The translations under genes were made by a program, and so were the position numbers. From Aedes albopictus (taxonomy: Eukaryota; Arthropoda; Insecta; Diptera; Culicidae), in assembly GCF_035046485.1 (NCBI RefSeq), contig NC_085137.1, positions 40,975,155 through 41,039,154 on the forward strand: DNA of 64,000 nucleotides. Reading direction: 5' to 3'. Shown here one piece after another: positions 1 through 12,561 of the stretch; positions within the stretch are counted from its first letter, which is position 1; each line of letters opens with the position of its first letter. The notes under the pieces were generated by a model, which made no database searches, was not told the origin of the DNA, and was given only the letters and a program-made list of their open reading frames with translations.

Positions 1-1645
1 ACTGCTATTTTTATGAACACAGCTTTTCATCCGTTAAGTATGATCCGGAAGAGTATTTTGTACTGTGAATTTCTGAATGTTGAAAGCCGACTTTCCCAAC
101 AGCATTGTTATACCTTTCCTAAGTACAAAAAAGATATGTAAGTATTTCGAAAGCCATGCAAACATGCCAACAACCGGGGATCACGTTGCCGGGCTGATCA
201 AACCCGGCTGGAATTCACGTTCTTATGCTGCCTGCCGCCACCATCACCATCCTTCCAACAAGCCCTTGAAGAGGAGGACCACCACCACGGCGTGGTTGCA
301 TCGAGGATGAATTCGTCCAGCTGCCTGACGAGGATGCTGTTTCGCCGTGTGCGTAAAAACATGCTAAATTTCAATTACTCCTGACGAAGAGTTGAGGAGT
401 GTTGAGGCTGGGAATCGGGCGAGAGTTGCAATGTACAAAAATGGGGTCACGATCTACGGCACGCTGCGCTGCGTCGCGCATAAAATCGAGATCGAAAAGG
501 TGAACCTCCCGCTGGGATGCTTTAGAAGAAAACACATTCGTCAGCTCAATAATACTCAGTCCGGGTAAAGTACAAACTGTGAACTGAATCGCTTTTCGGT
601 AATTGTTGCGGTGGAAACAAAGGTCGTCGTGTTCGTGGTTAAATCGTAAGAGATGACTGATTGAAGGTTCCGATTGAAACCGATTACCGGTCCGTTGGCG
701 GCCTGCCCTCCCGCTGAATGGGATTGGAACTGCAAAGGAAATGGCAGCAGACTCTCCTTCGGTATGCAGCATGCAAAGAGTTTCTTCAATGACGATTGAA
801 ATCAATCTGCAGGAGATTAATGAGTGCTTGACTCGGTTGGTAGTTGAATTGCGCGGGCACTTGAGTCAAGTATAATTGTTTAGCCGGTGAAATGGAATGG
901 AAGTAAGTTTAAAAGCTTCATGTGAAGCTACGCAGTTTCCATGGCATTTCAAGCATGCATGTTTTGTCAGTACACATGGAGATTTGTAGTTCCAGAATTT
1001 AACCCTTTGTGACCTGAATTTTTCCAAGCTGTATTATAAAGTAGATACCTAAGACATATTAGTCCTGGCTCACATAAGTTGTATATATAGGAAAGAGGAG
1101 AAAGTAAATCTTCATACGAATCAGAAGCGATAGCTGCTAGATCACCAAGATCCATCAATCTGTATGTACCCGTGATAAACCTCATTTCACAGCTCATCAA
1201 ATTTGAATATTGACATGATCCTTCTAATAGCTTTATGTTAATTTTGGACAAATACAGTTCATTCAGAATAAACAACCCAAAAATAACCTTCTACCGATAG
1301 TGTAAGCATAAGCGCCAGGTAATAACCAATAAAACTTAATCACCTCATAACGCCACAGCCAGACAGGACCCGGATATTGGACAAAGAGATTTATGATCTC
1401 TTCCCTAATCTCGCTTCCTTCATTTTACGATACGCATTCATTATTCAACGGCTCCGTAGTGTTGCACACTTCTCGGCTTTAGACAACAACATTCACCTTC
1501 AGCAGGGATCGAACCTTATCAAACAAATTGGAACCTCGAGACCAATAAAGTTTCCGAAAACAGCTGCTCGTTGGGATGGGATGGTTTCTGAAACCGAAAA
1601 ATTAAGATAAATATGCGAAAACACAGCTGCTTTTGAACCACGATC
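1..1645. other. Unassigned DNA before the first element
   Basis: I see no supported gene here. The longest frames are about 144 codons and resemble no family I know. No terminal inverted repeats or LINE motifs stand out. It looks like intergenic or intronic DNA. Confidence 0.5.
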
Positions 1646-1650
1646 CGCTG

Positions 1651-2192
1651 CACGGTGTGTTGAAACAGGATTATTATCGCACTTTCATGAACCTAAAATA
1701 TTTTTTCGTTATAAGTTAGCCTTAGCTGTATATATTAAGATTCTGGAGGTTAAAAAATCTTTCATCGGGGAAAATTAAAATAAATTCGATTTTAGTAGTT
1801 TACCACTTTTCCCATATGATATGGTATTACGCAAATCTGATGAACCCAAACTCCACTAGAAAAAAGTTCTCTTTTCTATTTATAAATTTGAAACCATTTA
1901 GAGAGAAACGAAGGTAAAAGTCTTTACAACGAGTTTAAATTTGTTTGGCGTTCGTTTCATGTGTCCAGCCCACTACAGTCTGCCGAAAGTCATAAATCAT
2001 AAAAGTCTGCATTCCTTCCATTTGTCTGGCACATAGATATTTGTAATGGAGGTAAACAAATACTTCCCATTAGTGCGACTCATACATTTGAGGAAGCGCC
2101 ATACACCTGTGACTCATACCATTTGCAGCACATACTCTTCATGTGGTAATTTGCCTGTAATGGGTGGTATTAGTTGCACATACTTTGCATGT
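1651..2192 (+). repeat. Left arm of long inverted repeat
   Basis: Its reverse complement is found at 5271-5810 with high identity. For example, only two differences occur in the first ~70 bases around the segment reading cactttcatgaacctaaa. The match fades after the TACTTTGCATGT motif near 2192. Confidence 0.85.
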
Positions 2193-2298
2193 AATAATGG
2201 ACCTAAACGACGATCACACGGCCACGAAAGATGCTTCGATTGGGAAATCATTAAACAAATATGGTGACTTAATCACGCGTATTTTTTAACATTCATGT

Positions 2299-2516
2299 TA
2301 ACTGAGCATGAGCATGAGATGACCGTACAATTCGTAGTTGCTACTCCGTTACTGACCAGAACGGTCAACATTGCACAGGGAACCAAATGGATGGGGCCTG
2401 GGTGTAGCTTTCCATCCTCAATGTGCAATTTTGAAAGTTCAAAACTTTATATTGTCAGTACCGGCGCCGGCCACGTCCTTACGGTCATCGGGGGAAGGGA
2501 AGGAATGTTGGTGTGA
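2299..2516 (-). repeat. SINE-like dispersed repeat with (GCATGA)-type tail, copy a
   Basis: The plus strand starts gagcatgagcatgag, continues with a block around tagttgctactccg and holds the conserved core ggcgccggccacgtcctta. The reverse complement of 38215-38425 matches nearly end to end. Two weaker copies lie near 24.3 kb and 33.6 kb. The hexamer run at one end looks like the 3' tandem tail of a SINE or LINE, which puts the element on the minus strand. I could not identify a tRNA head. Confidence 0.6.
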
Positions 2517-3721
2517 CATCCGTTGCTACTAGAGACCGTGTGTACCTCCGCATCCCCACGGTTGTCACAGGAAGGAAGTTTGTTACAAAGGACGGGAAGG
2601 GATAGATAGTTCCATAGATCTGGATTCACATTGGTAAGTGATGTGAGCTATGCAACCCTTGATATGATTTAGTCTTCCGCCAGCCGGCTGTCGGAAGAAT
2701 ACCATAATTTTATTGTATGTTTGTGTATTAAATTTAATTATATACCGGGTATGAATATTTTTTAAACCACGCTTATGTCGGATCAACTCGTAATAACGCC
2801 CGGTTTAAGCTTATCGTTTCTCAGTCAGAAAATAAACTGTATGCAATTCCGTTTAGTGTTACTGCCAATGCTGAAAAACCGAAACCCGCGCCGCGTAGCT
2901 TTACGACAAAACTGGACAACTAAACAACTAGAATCGTTGCTTTTGAGTTTCATCTATGTTCTTGTATTTTTTTTTTTTCGCGTTCCCGTGTTAATAAGAT
3001 TGCGGATAACAAAACCGTTGTACAAATTTATTATCCGCGAATGTTCGCGACGCGTAATATAAGTTGAAGATGAGATGAACAAAAAAAATATCGTTAAAAA
3101 AACCGAAATTCTGGTACTCGGCACGAATAAATCGACGCGGAAAACGTAGTCTACTTGTCACTGTATCGTACGGTAATCTTGAACTTTTCAAAGAAAGAGA
3201 TGCTTGGCCGTTTTGATCGCTGATTGCCTGCTTGTAAATCTGAAATAGAAAAAAGTATTAAATTGTGATACGTTCTCCACTGTTATATTTTTGTTAATTG
3301 TTATTTATACATAGTTTAAATTTACCTCCATCCCTCTGAAACAAACGGTATATTAGCAGTGAAAAATAAACAGAATAAAAATAAATAAATAAATAGTGTA
3401 AAAAAGTACACCAAATTTTGATCCTGGAATGTTCCTGCATTTAAATAAACCAGGCTGGAAAATAGCAAGATCAAAACTTGAAATGGTAGATCTTACACCG
3501 TAACGTACCATTCCAAGGTGATCTACCCACGTTACGGGTTTAACATTCATGTTAACTGTAAATTAACTTGTTTTGAGCTAGTTTAAGCAGAAATACTGAT
3601 AACTCTTCGAATATAATAAGAACTTTTATGTATATTGTGCTCTGATTTTGCAGGGCTCGATGTTTTACTAACAAGTGAAAATTCATCCTATGAATACTTT
3701 TGTTTGCATGTTGGACACATA

Positions 3722-3818
3722 AGGCCGATTTCTTCACCCTGCCTTAAGCGTTAAACCAGGTTTAACTATATGGGTAAGCCTGGTTTACCGGTTAATCCGA
3801 GGTGAAGAAATCAGCCCT
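3722..3818. mobile_element. 97-bp MITE, TA-flanked
   Basis: The ends are inverted: AGGCCGATTTCTTCACC and GGTGAAGAAATCAGCCCT. An inner inverted pair (TAAACCAGG / CCTGGTTTA) follows. TA lies on both sides (3720-3721 and 3819-3820), as expected for a Tc1/mariner-type target. It is nested in the larger inverted-arm element. Confidence 0.65.
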
Positions 3819-3822
3819 TAGA

Positions 3823-5270
3823 GAAAAGTTTTTGATTACTTTTTCGGCACACGCCCTTGATACACGTGCTTTAAGGTAAGCACATCTAATCACTTTTTTT
3901 ATAGTGAAATCAATCAATGTTTGTTTGAAACAGTTTTAGATTTGATGATGATGAACCTGGGCATGTTAGCGGAATACATGTACGTAAACAGAATATCGGA
4001 TTTAGTACGGACACTGAAGATGACCTAACAGTTGAGGTCTAAATACGTATCTATCAAAGAATTCAAAATCGTAGTGCAAATAAAAGGGACAGTCTTTAAC
4101 TCTATTTTCTTTTTTACTTAGTTCTAGATATGTTCATTGTTGTTTACGCTGAGAACAAATTTAACTAAATCTACAGATGAAATGAAAATTGAAAATGTAG
4201 AACAATATTAAGAAGACAACAATGTGCTGGGACTGTCATAAAATATATTTATAAAAAAACAACTGCAGTGATGTGTAAAGTGAGGCAAGATTGACGCAAT
4301 TGGAGGTTTCAATACAACATTTTAAGAACTTTTATTAGTTATTTTATGCTTCATTTCGGAATCATTGGATAGATTTTGATTGCTAAATAGTTATAACTCA
4401 TAGAATATGATTGGAAGGTGTTGAGTGTACGGGTGACTTTTTGATTCGTTTTTATCACGCTCTGCAAGGACAAGTGACATTTCTCCCCATACTGAATCTG
4501 TTGTCAAACTCACTTTGCAAAAATGAAAGGATTTTACTTGAGAAAAAAAACTTTATTTTATGCAGTCATAACATTCAAACCATCAAAATGCATGAAGTTT
4601 TTATCAAGACCAAAGTGTCATAAATAAAACTACAGATAACCCAGACGAACATAGAAAAAAATCACTGCAGGAGACTACCATTATTGAAATTCGTCAGATT
4701 AATTGCAAATTGATATGTTTTCAATATATTTTAGGCTTATACTATAAGATGTCATTCACATTGACATATATTAAGCACGCGTTGCATTCGGTAAATTTTT
4801 AATAAAAACTTTCGATGTTTTGAAAAAGATTCCAATACAATTTGTATAATTATCCTTGACCAAATGATTGTTTGATTAAAAAAAATGTTATGACATTCAA
4901 ATTGCTTATCATGACTAGATAATATCACGTTATCCCGGTGTTTCTTCTAACCCCACCCGTTTTAACTTGGCCCGGTGTGCCTTATATTAAACCAAATGTT
5001 AAATAAACTTTTTTGAACGCATTAACATAATATGACAACGCCAATCTTATGTATTTTGCATCAACTTTTTGTTATTTGAGACTCAACAGCCCACTTAACC
5101 CTAAAGGTATCATTTTAGAAGTAACAAGGAAAAAAAGTTTTTGAAAATTTTAAGATTTTGTATGGACAAAAGTCCTTAATAGATAAGAGGCAGAACCTTA
5201 ACAAATGAGTCATGCACGCTCTGTATAGTCGACTAATACTTTTTGGCAAATATCCATGTGGATGTGATTT
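3823..5270. other. Non-coding interior of the inverted-arm element
   Basis: AT-rich DNA with no frame above about 70 codons and no recognised transposase motif. Nothing else is supported here. Confidence 0.5.
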
Positions 5271-5810
5271 GACATGCAAAGTTTGTGCAACAAATACCCG
5301 CCATTTCAGGCAAATTACCACATGAAGAGTATGTTCTGCAAATGATATGAAACACAGGTGTATGGCGCTTCCTCAAATGTATGAGTTGCACTAATGGGAA
5401 GTATTTGTTTACCTCCTTACAAATGTATATGTGCCAGACAAATAGAAGAAATGTAGACTTTTATGATTTATGACTTTCGGCAGACTGTAGTGGGCTGGAC
5501 ACATGAAACGAACGCCAAACAAATTTAAACTCGTTGTAAAGACTTTTACCTTCGTTTCTCTCTAAATGGTTTCAAATTTATAAATAGAAAGGGAGGTTTT
5601 TCTAGCGGAATTTGGGTTCATCAGATTTGCGGAATACCATATCATATGGGAAAAGTGGTAAACTACTAAAATCGAATTTATTTTAATTTTCTCTGATGAA
5701 AGATTTTTTAACCTCCAGAATCTCAATATATACAGCTAAGGCTAACTTAAAATGAAAAAATATTTTAGGTTCATGAAAGTGCGATAATAATCCTGTTTCA
5801 ACACACCGTG
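5271..5810 (-). repeat. Right arm of long inverted repeat
   Basis: Reverse complement of 1651-2192. It ends CACCGTG at 5804-5810 and is followed by CGCTG, the second copy of the presumed target duplication. Confidence 0.85.
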
Positions 5811-5815
5811 CGCTG

Positions 5816-7885
5816 TTATCGAACGCGCGTTTCTGTTTGGCAGGCAGTAAGTTGTTGATAGTGGCCTTCGGCTGCCGTGTTGGTCAGCGTTTTAGCTTAG
5901 CAGACGACGACGGACGGTGACAGAGATGAGAGGATAATTTATCTCGTCGTTTGTGTTTTTCCTTTACACAGCATGCCCCACAGTACAATGACTAATTCTG
6001 GTGTAAATTGAGTGGCTTTTTCGGGTAAATTTAATTACGAATTACCCAGTGGGAGCTTGCTCGAAGGAGAAAACGTTTTACCCTAATGATGTTCCATTAT
6101 GGGTGAGACGCAGACGGCGCGGCGGAGTTGTCAAAAGAGTTGTAAATTTAATTTTGACCGTTGTTGTCTATTATCGCTGAAAAATGTAAAATATGCCATG
6201 TCAGGGCAAAATTTTTTATAGAAAGTTTAGAAAACGCACACTACTTGAAACCATTTCGCATAGCTGATATTACGCAACCATCAGATGTACGTTATCTCTG
6301 TAATTATTGAGCTTTTGCGATATACCTATTGGCTATCTACTTGACAAACGGAGTATTAAGCACCGTGGCTCGAATTGTTTGTGCAAATGAGTGGGTACAA
6401 TGCAAAGTATTTAATATATATGGCGCTATCCATAAACTACGTAGACTCATTTTGGCCATGTCAGAACCCCCACTCTCCTCTCGTAGAATTTTGTCCATAC
6501 AAAAGGCTCTGTAAACTAGATGATTAAAATTTAAAGTTGCACAAAGTGGTCAAAAAATATAGCATAGTAGAAAAGAATAAAATCTAACAGATAAAATATT
6601 TAATTTCCAAACACAATGAAAATTGCTGTATCGATAATAAAAGATAGTTCTCGATTGGTACGAGTAATTTTTACTGGAATACAATAAACGTTAAGCAAAC
6701 TGCTTACTGCATTCGTTTTTATGGTATGACAAGCTTTGCCATCTGAAAGATCGAATGAGATGAAAAAATAAGTTTGTTTAGATTAAATGCGTTCAGGTAA
6801 GCTAAGAAACTATGTGATAGATCTTATGTTCCTTAGAAAACCTTCAAAAATAAGGAACTTGATCTCCGAAAAAATGTTGGGGAAATGCCTTTATCGATTT
6901 TTCCCAAATTTTGATCAAGGCATTCCTTAGACAACTTGTTGAGAAAGCGAATGTGATAAAAATTTAGATAATTTTTGGTATTTAGTGATAAATAACACCT
7001 TTGTGCAAATGCAAATTTGAAAAATTAGTTTATTTGTTAGAGAACTCGACTGTTCTTAAAAATATCAAGACAATTGAAAGGAAATATAAAATATGTAGTA
7101 CAATACTATACTCTGAAAGCAGTTGGTAAAAATCATTAGAACAGTTCATTTAATTTAATAAACAAAGTGTATTTATTATTTCTGAAACATGTTACTTTGA
7201 AAAGAAGTTTGTTTCGGTCTATTGCGTTCCTATAAAATGCACAGTTGTAGAAGCTTACACGCAGAAAAATGTCGCCGCTTCGTTAATCATTTATATGCGA
7301 AGTACCTATCTATACCAATTCATCTCTATTGATCCTCTTAATACTATTCTATCGATATTTGCCTCCTTCAAACCCTTGAACTAAGTGGCCATGCCCTCGG
7401 CGTAGTTGTCTCTAGTTCAACCAACCAAGTGCAACCCTAGTCAGTCAGCTACCACCGGAAATGTCATTATCAGAAAACGGCTATTAACAGCAGTTACAGA
7501 TTGAACGGTAGCACAAAAGTTCATCAAGAACACACACATCTAGTAGTCAATAACCAGAGATATAACTAGTCTATACTTTATAGAGATGCGACGACACGGG
7601 TTTTTTCGATGTTCGTTTATCCCGCAACTACGATTCAGTACATTTTAATTCAATACCTAGCTTCTGCTAGTGCGAACATGATGAACCCGTTTTTTCCATA
7701 CTGCAGTCGCCGATTGATCGATTGTCGTGGGGCTTCTCTAGTGGCACTGGATATCTGCAGTGTGCAGTGTGTACGGGGGACGTAGGGGAGAGCAGAAAAT
7801 AGTGAGACCAGCACGTTTTGTACCACAACGTTACCAAATCGTGGTATGAAGTGCTTATTTTTTTTGTTCGTAATATGGCGCACAA
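5816..7885. other. Unassigned DNA, with one dispersed repeat fragment
   Basis: No gene is supported. The first 350 bases (to about 6150) are less AT-rich and hold GACGACGACGGACGG and GACGGCGCGGCGG stretches. That could be a promoter or 5' UTR, but no splice or start signal confirms it. The rest is AT-rich, apart from the repeat near 6.4 kb. Confidence 0.4.
6422..6511 (+). repeat. CCATAAACTACGTAGAC-type dispersed repeat
   Basis: The core ccataaactacgtagac followed by a C-rich patch and ttttgtccatacaaaa recurs at 27914-28038 and 28536-28618. It looks like a decayed small DNA element. No target duplication could be read here. Confidence 0.6.
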
Positions 7886-7891
7886 CGTGGA

Positions 7892-7962
7892 GCCCGACCC
7901 TGCTATAGGCCAGTCGGTAGAGTATGAGACTTATTATCTTGAGGTCGTGTGTGGGGCCCTAT
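7892..7962 (+). pseudogene. Degenerate tRNA-Lys-like sequence
   Basis: The stretch cagtcggtagagtatgagac matches the D-arm and anticodon-stem side of insect tRNA-Lys, and ggtcgtgtgtggggccc resembles its variable and T-arm region with the TTCGA loop damaged. The anticodon region reads gacttattatctt, so it is disrupted. It is either a tRNA pseudogene or the head of a decayed SINE. The acceptor stem does not pair, so it is not functional. Confidence 0.5.
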
Positions 7963-8130
7963 TTTGGACTACATTGTTACCAATAAAAAATGGGATTTTC
8001 ATTGCCCCACAGTTGGGTGCCATAGTATTAAATAAAAAAAAGGAATGCTCTATTCTATTTCCAATTACGTAAAAATAAATTGAAAACCATAAATGCACGA
8101 TAACATTTTACATTTCACAATTATGCTCTA

Positions 8131-9712
8131 TTACCTAGAGTAATGCGGGGCAAAAATTCGCACTTCACAATCTTAATCATATATCTATTAAACAAAAAGA
8201 AAATAATATCGTTTTTTCTCGTCAAACGAGACCCTATCATGTTACCTTCAAAACGTAGTACTAGATTTTTTCACGTTTAATTAGTAGTTCTAGTAATTCA
8301 ATTTTTCATACAAATACTAAAATGCAAACTTTTGCCCCATACTGGAGGCAAAAGTTCGCACGTTGTGAAGAATAGCTTATTGGTGTGAAGTTCATTTATT
8401 TCATGTTAGTTCATGTTCACCCTTTCACTCTAGTCACGAAATATGTTTCTTTCTTTCATAATATTACACACCAACTGGAACACGGCCTGGTTCTCAGCTT
8501 GTGTTGTATCTTATGAACACTTCCACAACTAAGAGCTTTACTTTCCACCGTTACTGAAGTTGTCAAAATACATTGTGGGGTTATTATGGTGCTTAGTATT
8601 ACATAAAAATACTTCAAATGAAAATCAAATATTCTGCAAAACTATTGAACGGGACCGTAATTTTTATCTAACCTCCGTCAGTATGGTGATGAATTATAAG
8701 TGTACTTACAAACTAAGTTATGAAAGACCACAGAAAGATATAACAACATAATACCGCCAAAAACTTTTAAAGGATGACACGTGAATGGCAAAAAAATGTT
8801 CCAAAATGTTTTTTCATCTATTTTTTTGTTTTAAATAGACGATCTCAATGATTGCCTTATATTCGATTTTCTTCCAATAATAAGTTCAAATCCTCTGTCG
8901 CAACGATTTGAATATGCATACTACGCATATCATACATAAGTTTCCATACGAAATCATCATTGCTTCAAATATTCTGCAACTACATTTATTTATTTATTTA
9001 TATTTCAATTCATATAACTTAAGGATAATCCTTATTTTAATGTTACATTGCGGTGAATTTAGCATTTCTATTAATTTTCTACTACATTTCTTACATCTAG
9101 TTAAAGTTCCTGAATTTAACTTTGTTTGACCTTTTTACTGCATGCGTTCAATTTCACTTTCACATTGATGATCTAGATTCAGACATGAAGTGCGAACTTC
9201 TGCCCCACTGTCGAGGCTTTAACAATGTTCCTTTCTACAAGAAGCACTAGAAGTTTGATTATTCGAGTGCACCTCTCGAACTATTATGGAATGACGATTC
9301 TCCGAAATCAGGAGGTTATAATAGGGGTACTCACTAAACAGATTAAATTGCTGCGAAAGCCATGATTTTCTGCTTATTTGAAATGTTTCATGATTTTGCG
9401 AATGAAATAATCAAAGATTGCCTTGGTAATCGCGACGTTTAATCAGTTTAATCAGTTTACGGTGTTAAGTGAATCCCCCTATTATTTTCTTCTTTCAGCC
9501 ATTACAAATTCTTTTTCCAAAAGATCAAAAAATTACTTCAAAACAGCTGGAAACACGTTTTTTTGCATAACTCTGCTACTGCATAATGAAATCATTCCAA
9601 TTTTTATTAACGAGTATCTGACAGGTTTGCATTTGTTCTTAACTCGTGCACAGAGAACGACCTACTGCGAACTTCTGTCCCGTGAGAACTTTTACCTCGC
9701 ATTACTCTATAG
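8131..9712. mobile_element. ~1.6-kb non-autonomous inverted-repeat element
   Basis: The left end (tagagtaatgcggggcaaaa) and the reverse complement of the right end (tagagtaatgcgaggtaaaa) match. The motif GGGGCAAAAGTTCGCAC, with small variants, recurs at about 8147, 8340 and in inverse orientation at 9185 and 9665, which looks like subterminal transposase-binding repeats. No transposase frame is present; the longest is about 105 codons. The superfamily is unresolved, and a TA target is possible. Confidence 0.55.
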
Positions 9713-9787
9713 GCAGGATGTCTTGTCTACTGATAAATGAAATTAAAATTCCCTAAGTTTTTCCAGGTTCTTTGAAATAATTCCAGG

Positions 9788-9999
9788 TAGGGTCTAGGAC
9801 CATTTGAGCAGGAGCACCTATTTTGGGCACTTGATGCTATAACTCAGTCAATTTCAAATCGATTTACTTGAATGTTTGAACATGGATAGATTTAGTGCGT
9901 ATATCGAGTCTCGATAAATAAGTCAATCAGTTTAATTGACTGAGTTATAGCAGCAAGTGCCCAGCATAGTTGCTCCTGCCCAAATGGTCCCAGACCCTA
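9788..9999. mobile_element. MITE with GGGTCTGGGACC ends, copy 1
   Basis: TA dinucleotides flank the ends GGGTCTAGGACCATTTGAGC and GCCCAAATGGTCCCAGACCC, which are near-perfect inverted repeats continuing past GGAGCACC. The whole unit (212 bp with both TAs) is nearly a foldback. The same element recurs at 11292-11490. The TA target suggests the Tc1/mariner group. Confidence 0.8.
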
Positions 10000-11291
10000 C
10001 CTAAGAAATATTCAAAAATCCACAAAATCAATAGAATTTCAAAGTTAACAAAGAGAAGAATTTGAGAATATTTGTTGTCAAAATTTCTGGCGGTATAAAT
10101 AAAACATGGTCAAATAATAGTAGCTTACGAGGAAATTTTCAACATAAAGCCTAAGTATGGGAACCGTTCTATCTGTTCAGCAGGGTAATCCTTATTTCAT
10201 TCAAAAGCACACAATTGACGCGTTTTTATTTCTTTTTTTTTTGTTAGAAGTGAACACGTATGATAACAAAAATAACGGAAATAAACATTGTCGTAATTAC
10301 TTTCTTTTCAAATATGATGAATTTGGAAGCATAATACAAAAATCTGTTTAGAATGATTGTTTTCCAAGGCTTAACACATAGGGGAATCCAAATTGAATTG
10401 TTGGGGAACGTGTTCATCGAATATTCTGGACAAATATGAAAACAAGAAAATTATTTGTTGTCATGAAAAAATCCTAAAATTAAATAAAAGTTTTGTGATT
10501 ATCAAGAATTCTTTCCGAGTTTTCCTGAATGAACTCCTTCTAGAAAAAATATTCTAAACTGTAATAGCATATTTTATACTCTAGTTTTACAACTTTAGTT
10601 CAGCTTGAAATTTGTACACAAAAATGACGAGAAATTCATCCAAAAATTATTTCAAGAATTAAATACATATTTAATAAAAAGTTCTGCAAATTGATAAAAA
10701 AAAATCTGACATGAACGTCACCAGCAAGTTCCTTATCAATATTTTAACCTTCCGTCAATTGCGCGGTTGGCCACCGTCGCCAGCACCAAGCTAATGCTGA
10801 ATACAAAATGCGGGATTTTTTCAATGTGTTGTACAAAATACAACAGCGCGATCACTCAAAGGTTGCATATTTTATATGCGCTGCCAGATATCCTTCGAGA
10901 AGTTTCGGCGGTATTTTTGCCATAATTAGCCTTCAGAATTGCTTGAACATCTTCTGAGATTCATAAGTTTAGCTTGAATTATTCCACTAATTGCACTATG
11001 AATTCCTCTGAAGTTTTGAAGATTATTTATAAAATTGATCTAAATATTCTCTCATAGATTATGTAATCATTTGTGGTGGAGACGTCTGCGCCCCATAAGA
11101 ATTCTATTAAAAATTCCGCCAGACGTTCCTCAGATCTCTACCATTTTTACCAGAACTTTTCTATGAATAGTTGAAATCTGATTTCAGTTAAGAATCTCCT
11201 GCAATCTTTTGCAATTATGAGAAATCTCTTTTTTGACTCAGCTACGAACTATTCACAAGTATCGACGAAAATTTTCTTGGTACAGGCAAAG
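10000..11291. other. Unassigned AT-rich DNA
   Basis: No gene is supported. From about 10.95 to 11.25 kb there are weak traces of the 12-bp GAATTCCTGAA-type repeat in decayed form. Near 10.74 kb a GC-richer patch (ccttccgtcaattgcgcggt) is probably an old repeat fragment. Confidence 0.4.
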
Positions 11292-11490
11292 TAGGGTCTG
11301 GGACCATTTGGGCAGGAGCACCTATTTTGGGCACTTGCTGCTATAACTCAATCAATTTTGAACCGATTGACTTGATTTTTGAAGCACGATCAGGAAGGCG
11401 CAATATCTAGCTATGTTCAAAAATTCAAGTCAAACAAAAAGTAGCAAGTGCCCATAATTGGTGCTCCTACCCAAATGGTCCCAGACCCTA
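11292..11490. mobile_element. MITE with GGGTCTGGGACC ends, copy 2
   Basis: Same family as 9788-9999: TA-flanked, with ends GGGTCTGGGACCATTTGGGC and GTCCCAGACCC. The inner inverted segment is gcaagtgccc/gggcacttgc. The two copies differ mainly in the short middle. Confidence 0.85.
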
Positions 11491-12561
11491 CTGACAATAA
11501 AAACGTGATTTTGATTCGATCGGTATAAGCCAGAAAATATCTGAAAAATCCTCCTGAACGAACTGAACAACTGCAAAATTTAATATTTGAGCTTCAAACT
11601 AATAGTTCTAATTCCTGCCAGCAAATTCATCCATTCTTTCCCCAAAAATTCCGTCATCTGCTTTTTTCACATTTTCATTCTGCGTTTCCACTGGAACTGA
11701 AGTGGCGATCCAAAGCTTTCTCAACTAGGATAACTGATGATCCCAATTCCTCCCTGGACTCCTTAACCAAACCAATCAAAAAATATTATCGGAAATTTCT
11801 CAAAAAATGTTGACTTAGGCTCTTGAAGATTCCCTCACAAAGGAGAATGGGTACATTCGATCCATCCCATGTACACTAATTACTCATGTTTTATCTGAAA
11901 AGATTCATAAAAACAAGGAAAAGTGAACATATAGAATGAAATGAACTGGGAGAAAAAAGCATGATTTTTCATAAACATTATTACACTATTGAAATAAACA
12001 GTTTATAAAATAGATACCGTGATTTCGGGTGAAATTAATCACTTTTCACAGTTTTTGGCGGCTAACTTTTAAATTGTTATCTATATGGTCCAACTCAATG
12101 CAGTAAAACAAGTACGACCACGGTTTACATCAGTCAGCGAAGTTGACTTGTAAATGCTTATTAAAATTTTAAAAATATTTACACGTTCAAATAACATGCA
12201 ACACTCAAATAAAACTGGGCCGGATTGAAGGAGGGGGTGGGGGGGATTTGTGGTCCCCACAAAAACGCACGCCACGAATAAAAATGTGAAACAAGAAAAA
12301 AAAACTAATGCAAGACACATAGACATTTTACCGAAAACCCAGCAGCACATCCGTACCTGAACTTTGGACAATCTTAAAGAATTCTGTTGAATAGCGAGCC
12401 AAAAAGTTCATGCTGAATACTCGTCATCATTACTGTTAAAAAATCTTTAAGAATTTTCTGTGCGGCACATAAAATAATTGCAGAAATATTGTTGTTTTCG
12501 AAGATATTCTGATGATTTTTTCACAGTTTTCTGTAATGAATAGCTTGAATTTATTTTGGCA
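11491..12561. other. Unassigned DNA
   Basis: No gene or element with readable ends. A 96-codon minus-strand frame at 12081-12371 is hydrophobic but resembles nothing I know. Confidence 0.4.

Larger units (their letters stand above)
1651..5810. mobile_element. 4.16-kb element with ~540-bp inverted arms; Transib-like ends, non-autonomous
   Basis: Seen: both outer ends read inward as CACGGTGTGTTGAAACAGG and the inverted match runs about 540 bp. The 5-bp direct repeat CGCTG flanks it (1646-1650 and 5811-5815). Known: Transib DNA transposons make 5-bp GC-rich target duplications and have CAC-starting ends resembling the RAG heptamer CACAGTG. Inference: a Transib-like non-autonomous element. The 3.1-kb interior has no frame longer than about 95 codons, so no transposase is present, and it holds later insertions (a SINE-like copy near 2.3-2.5 kb and a 97-bp MITE at 3.7 kb). 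Alternatives are a foldback element of another superfamily or two oppositely oriented copies of one repeat. Confidence 0.6.
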
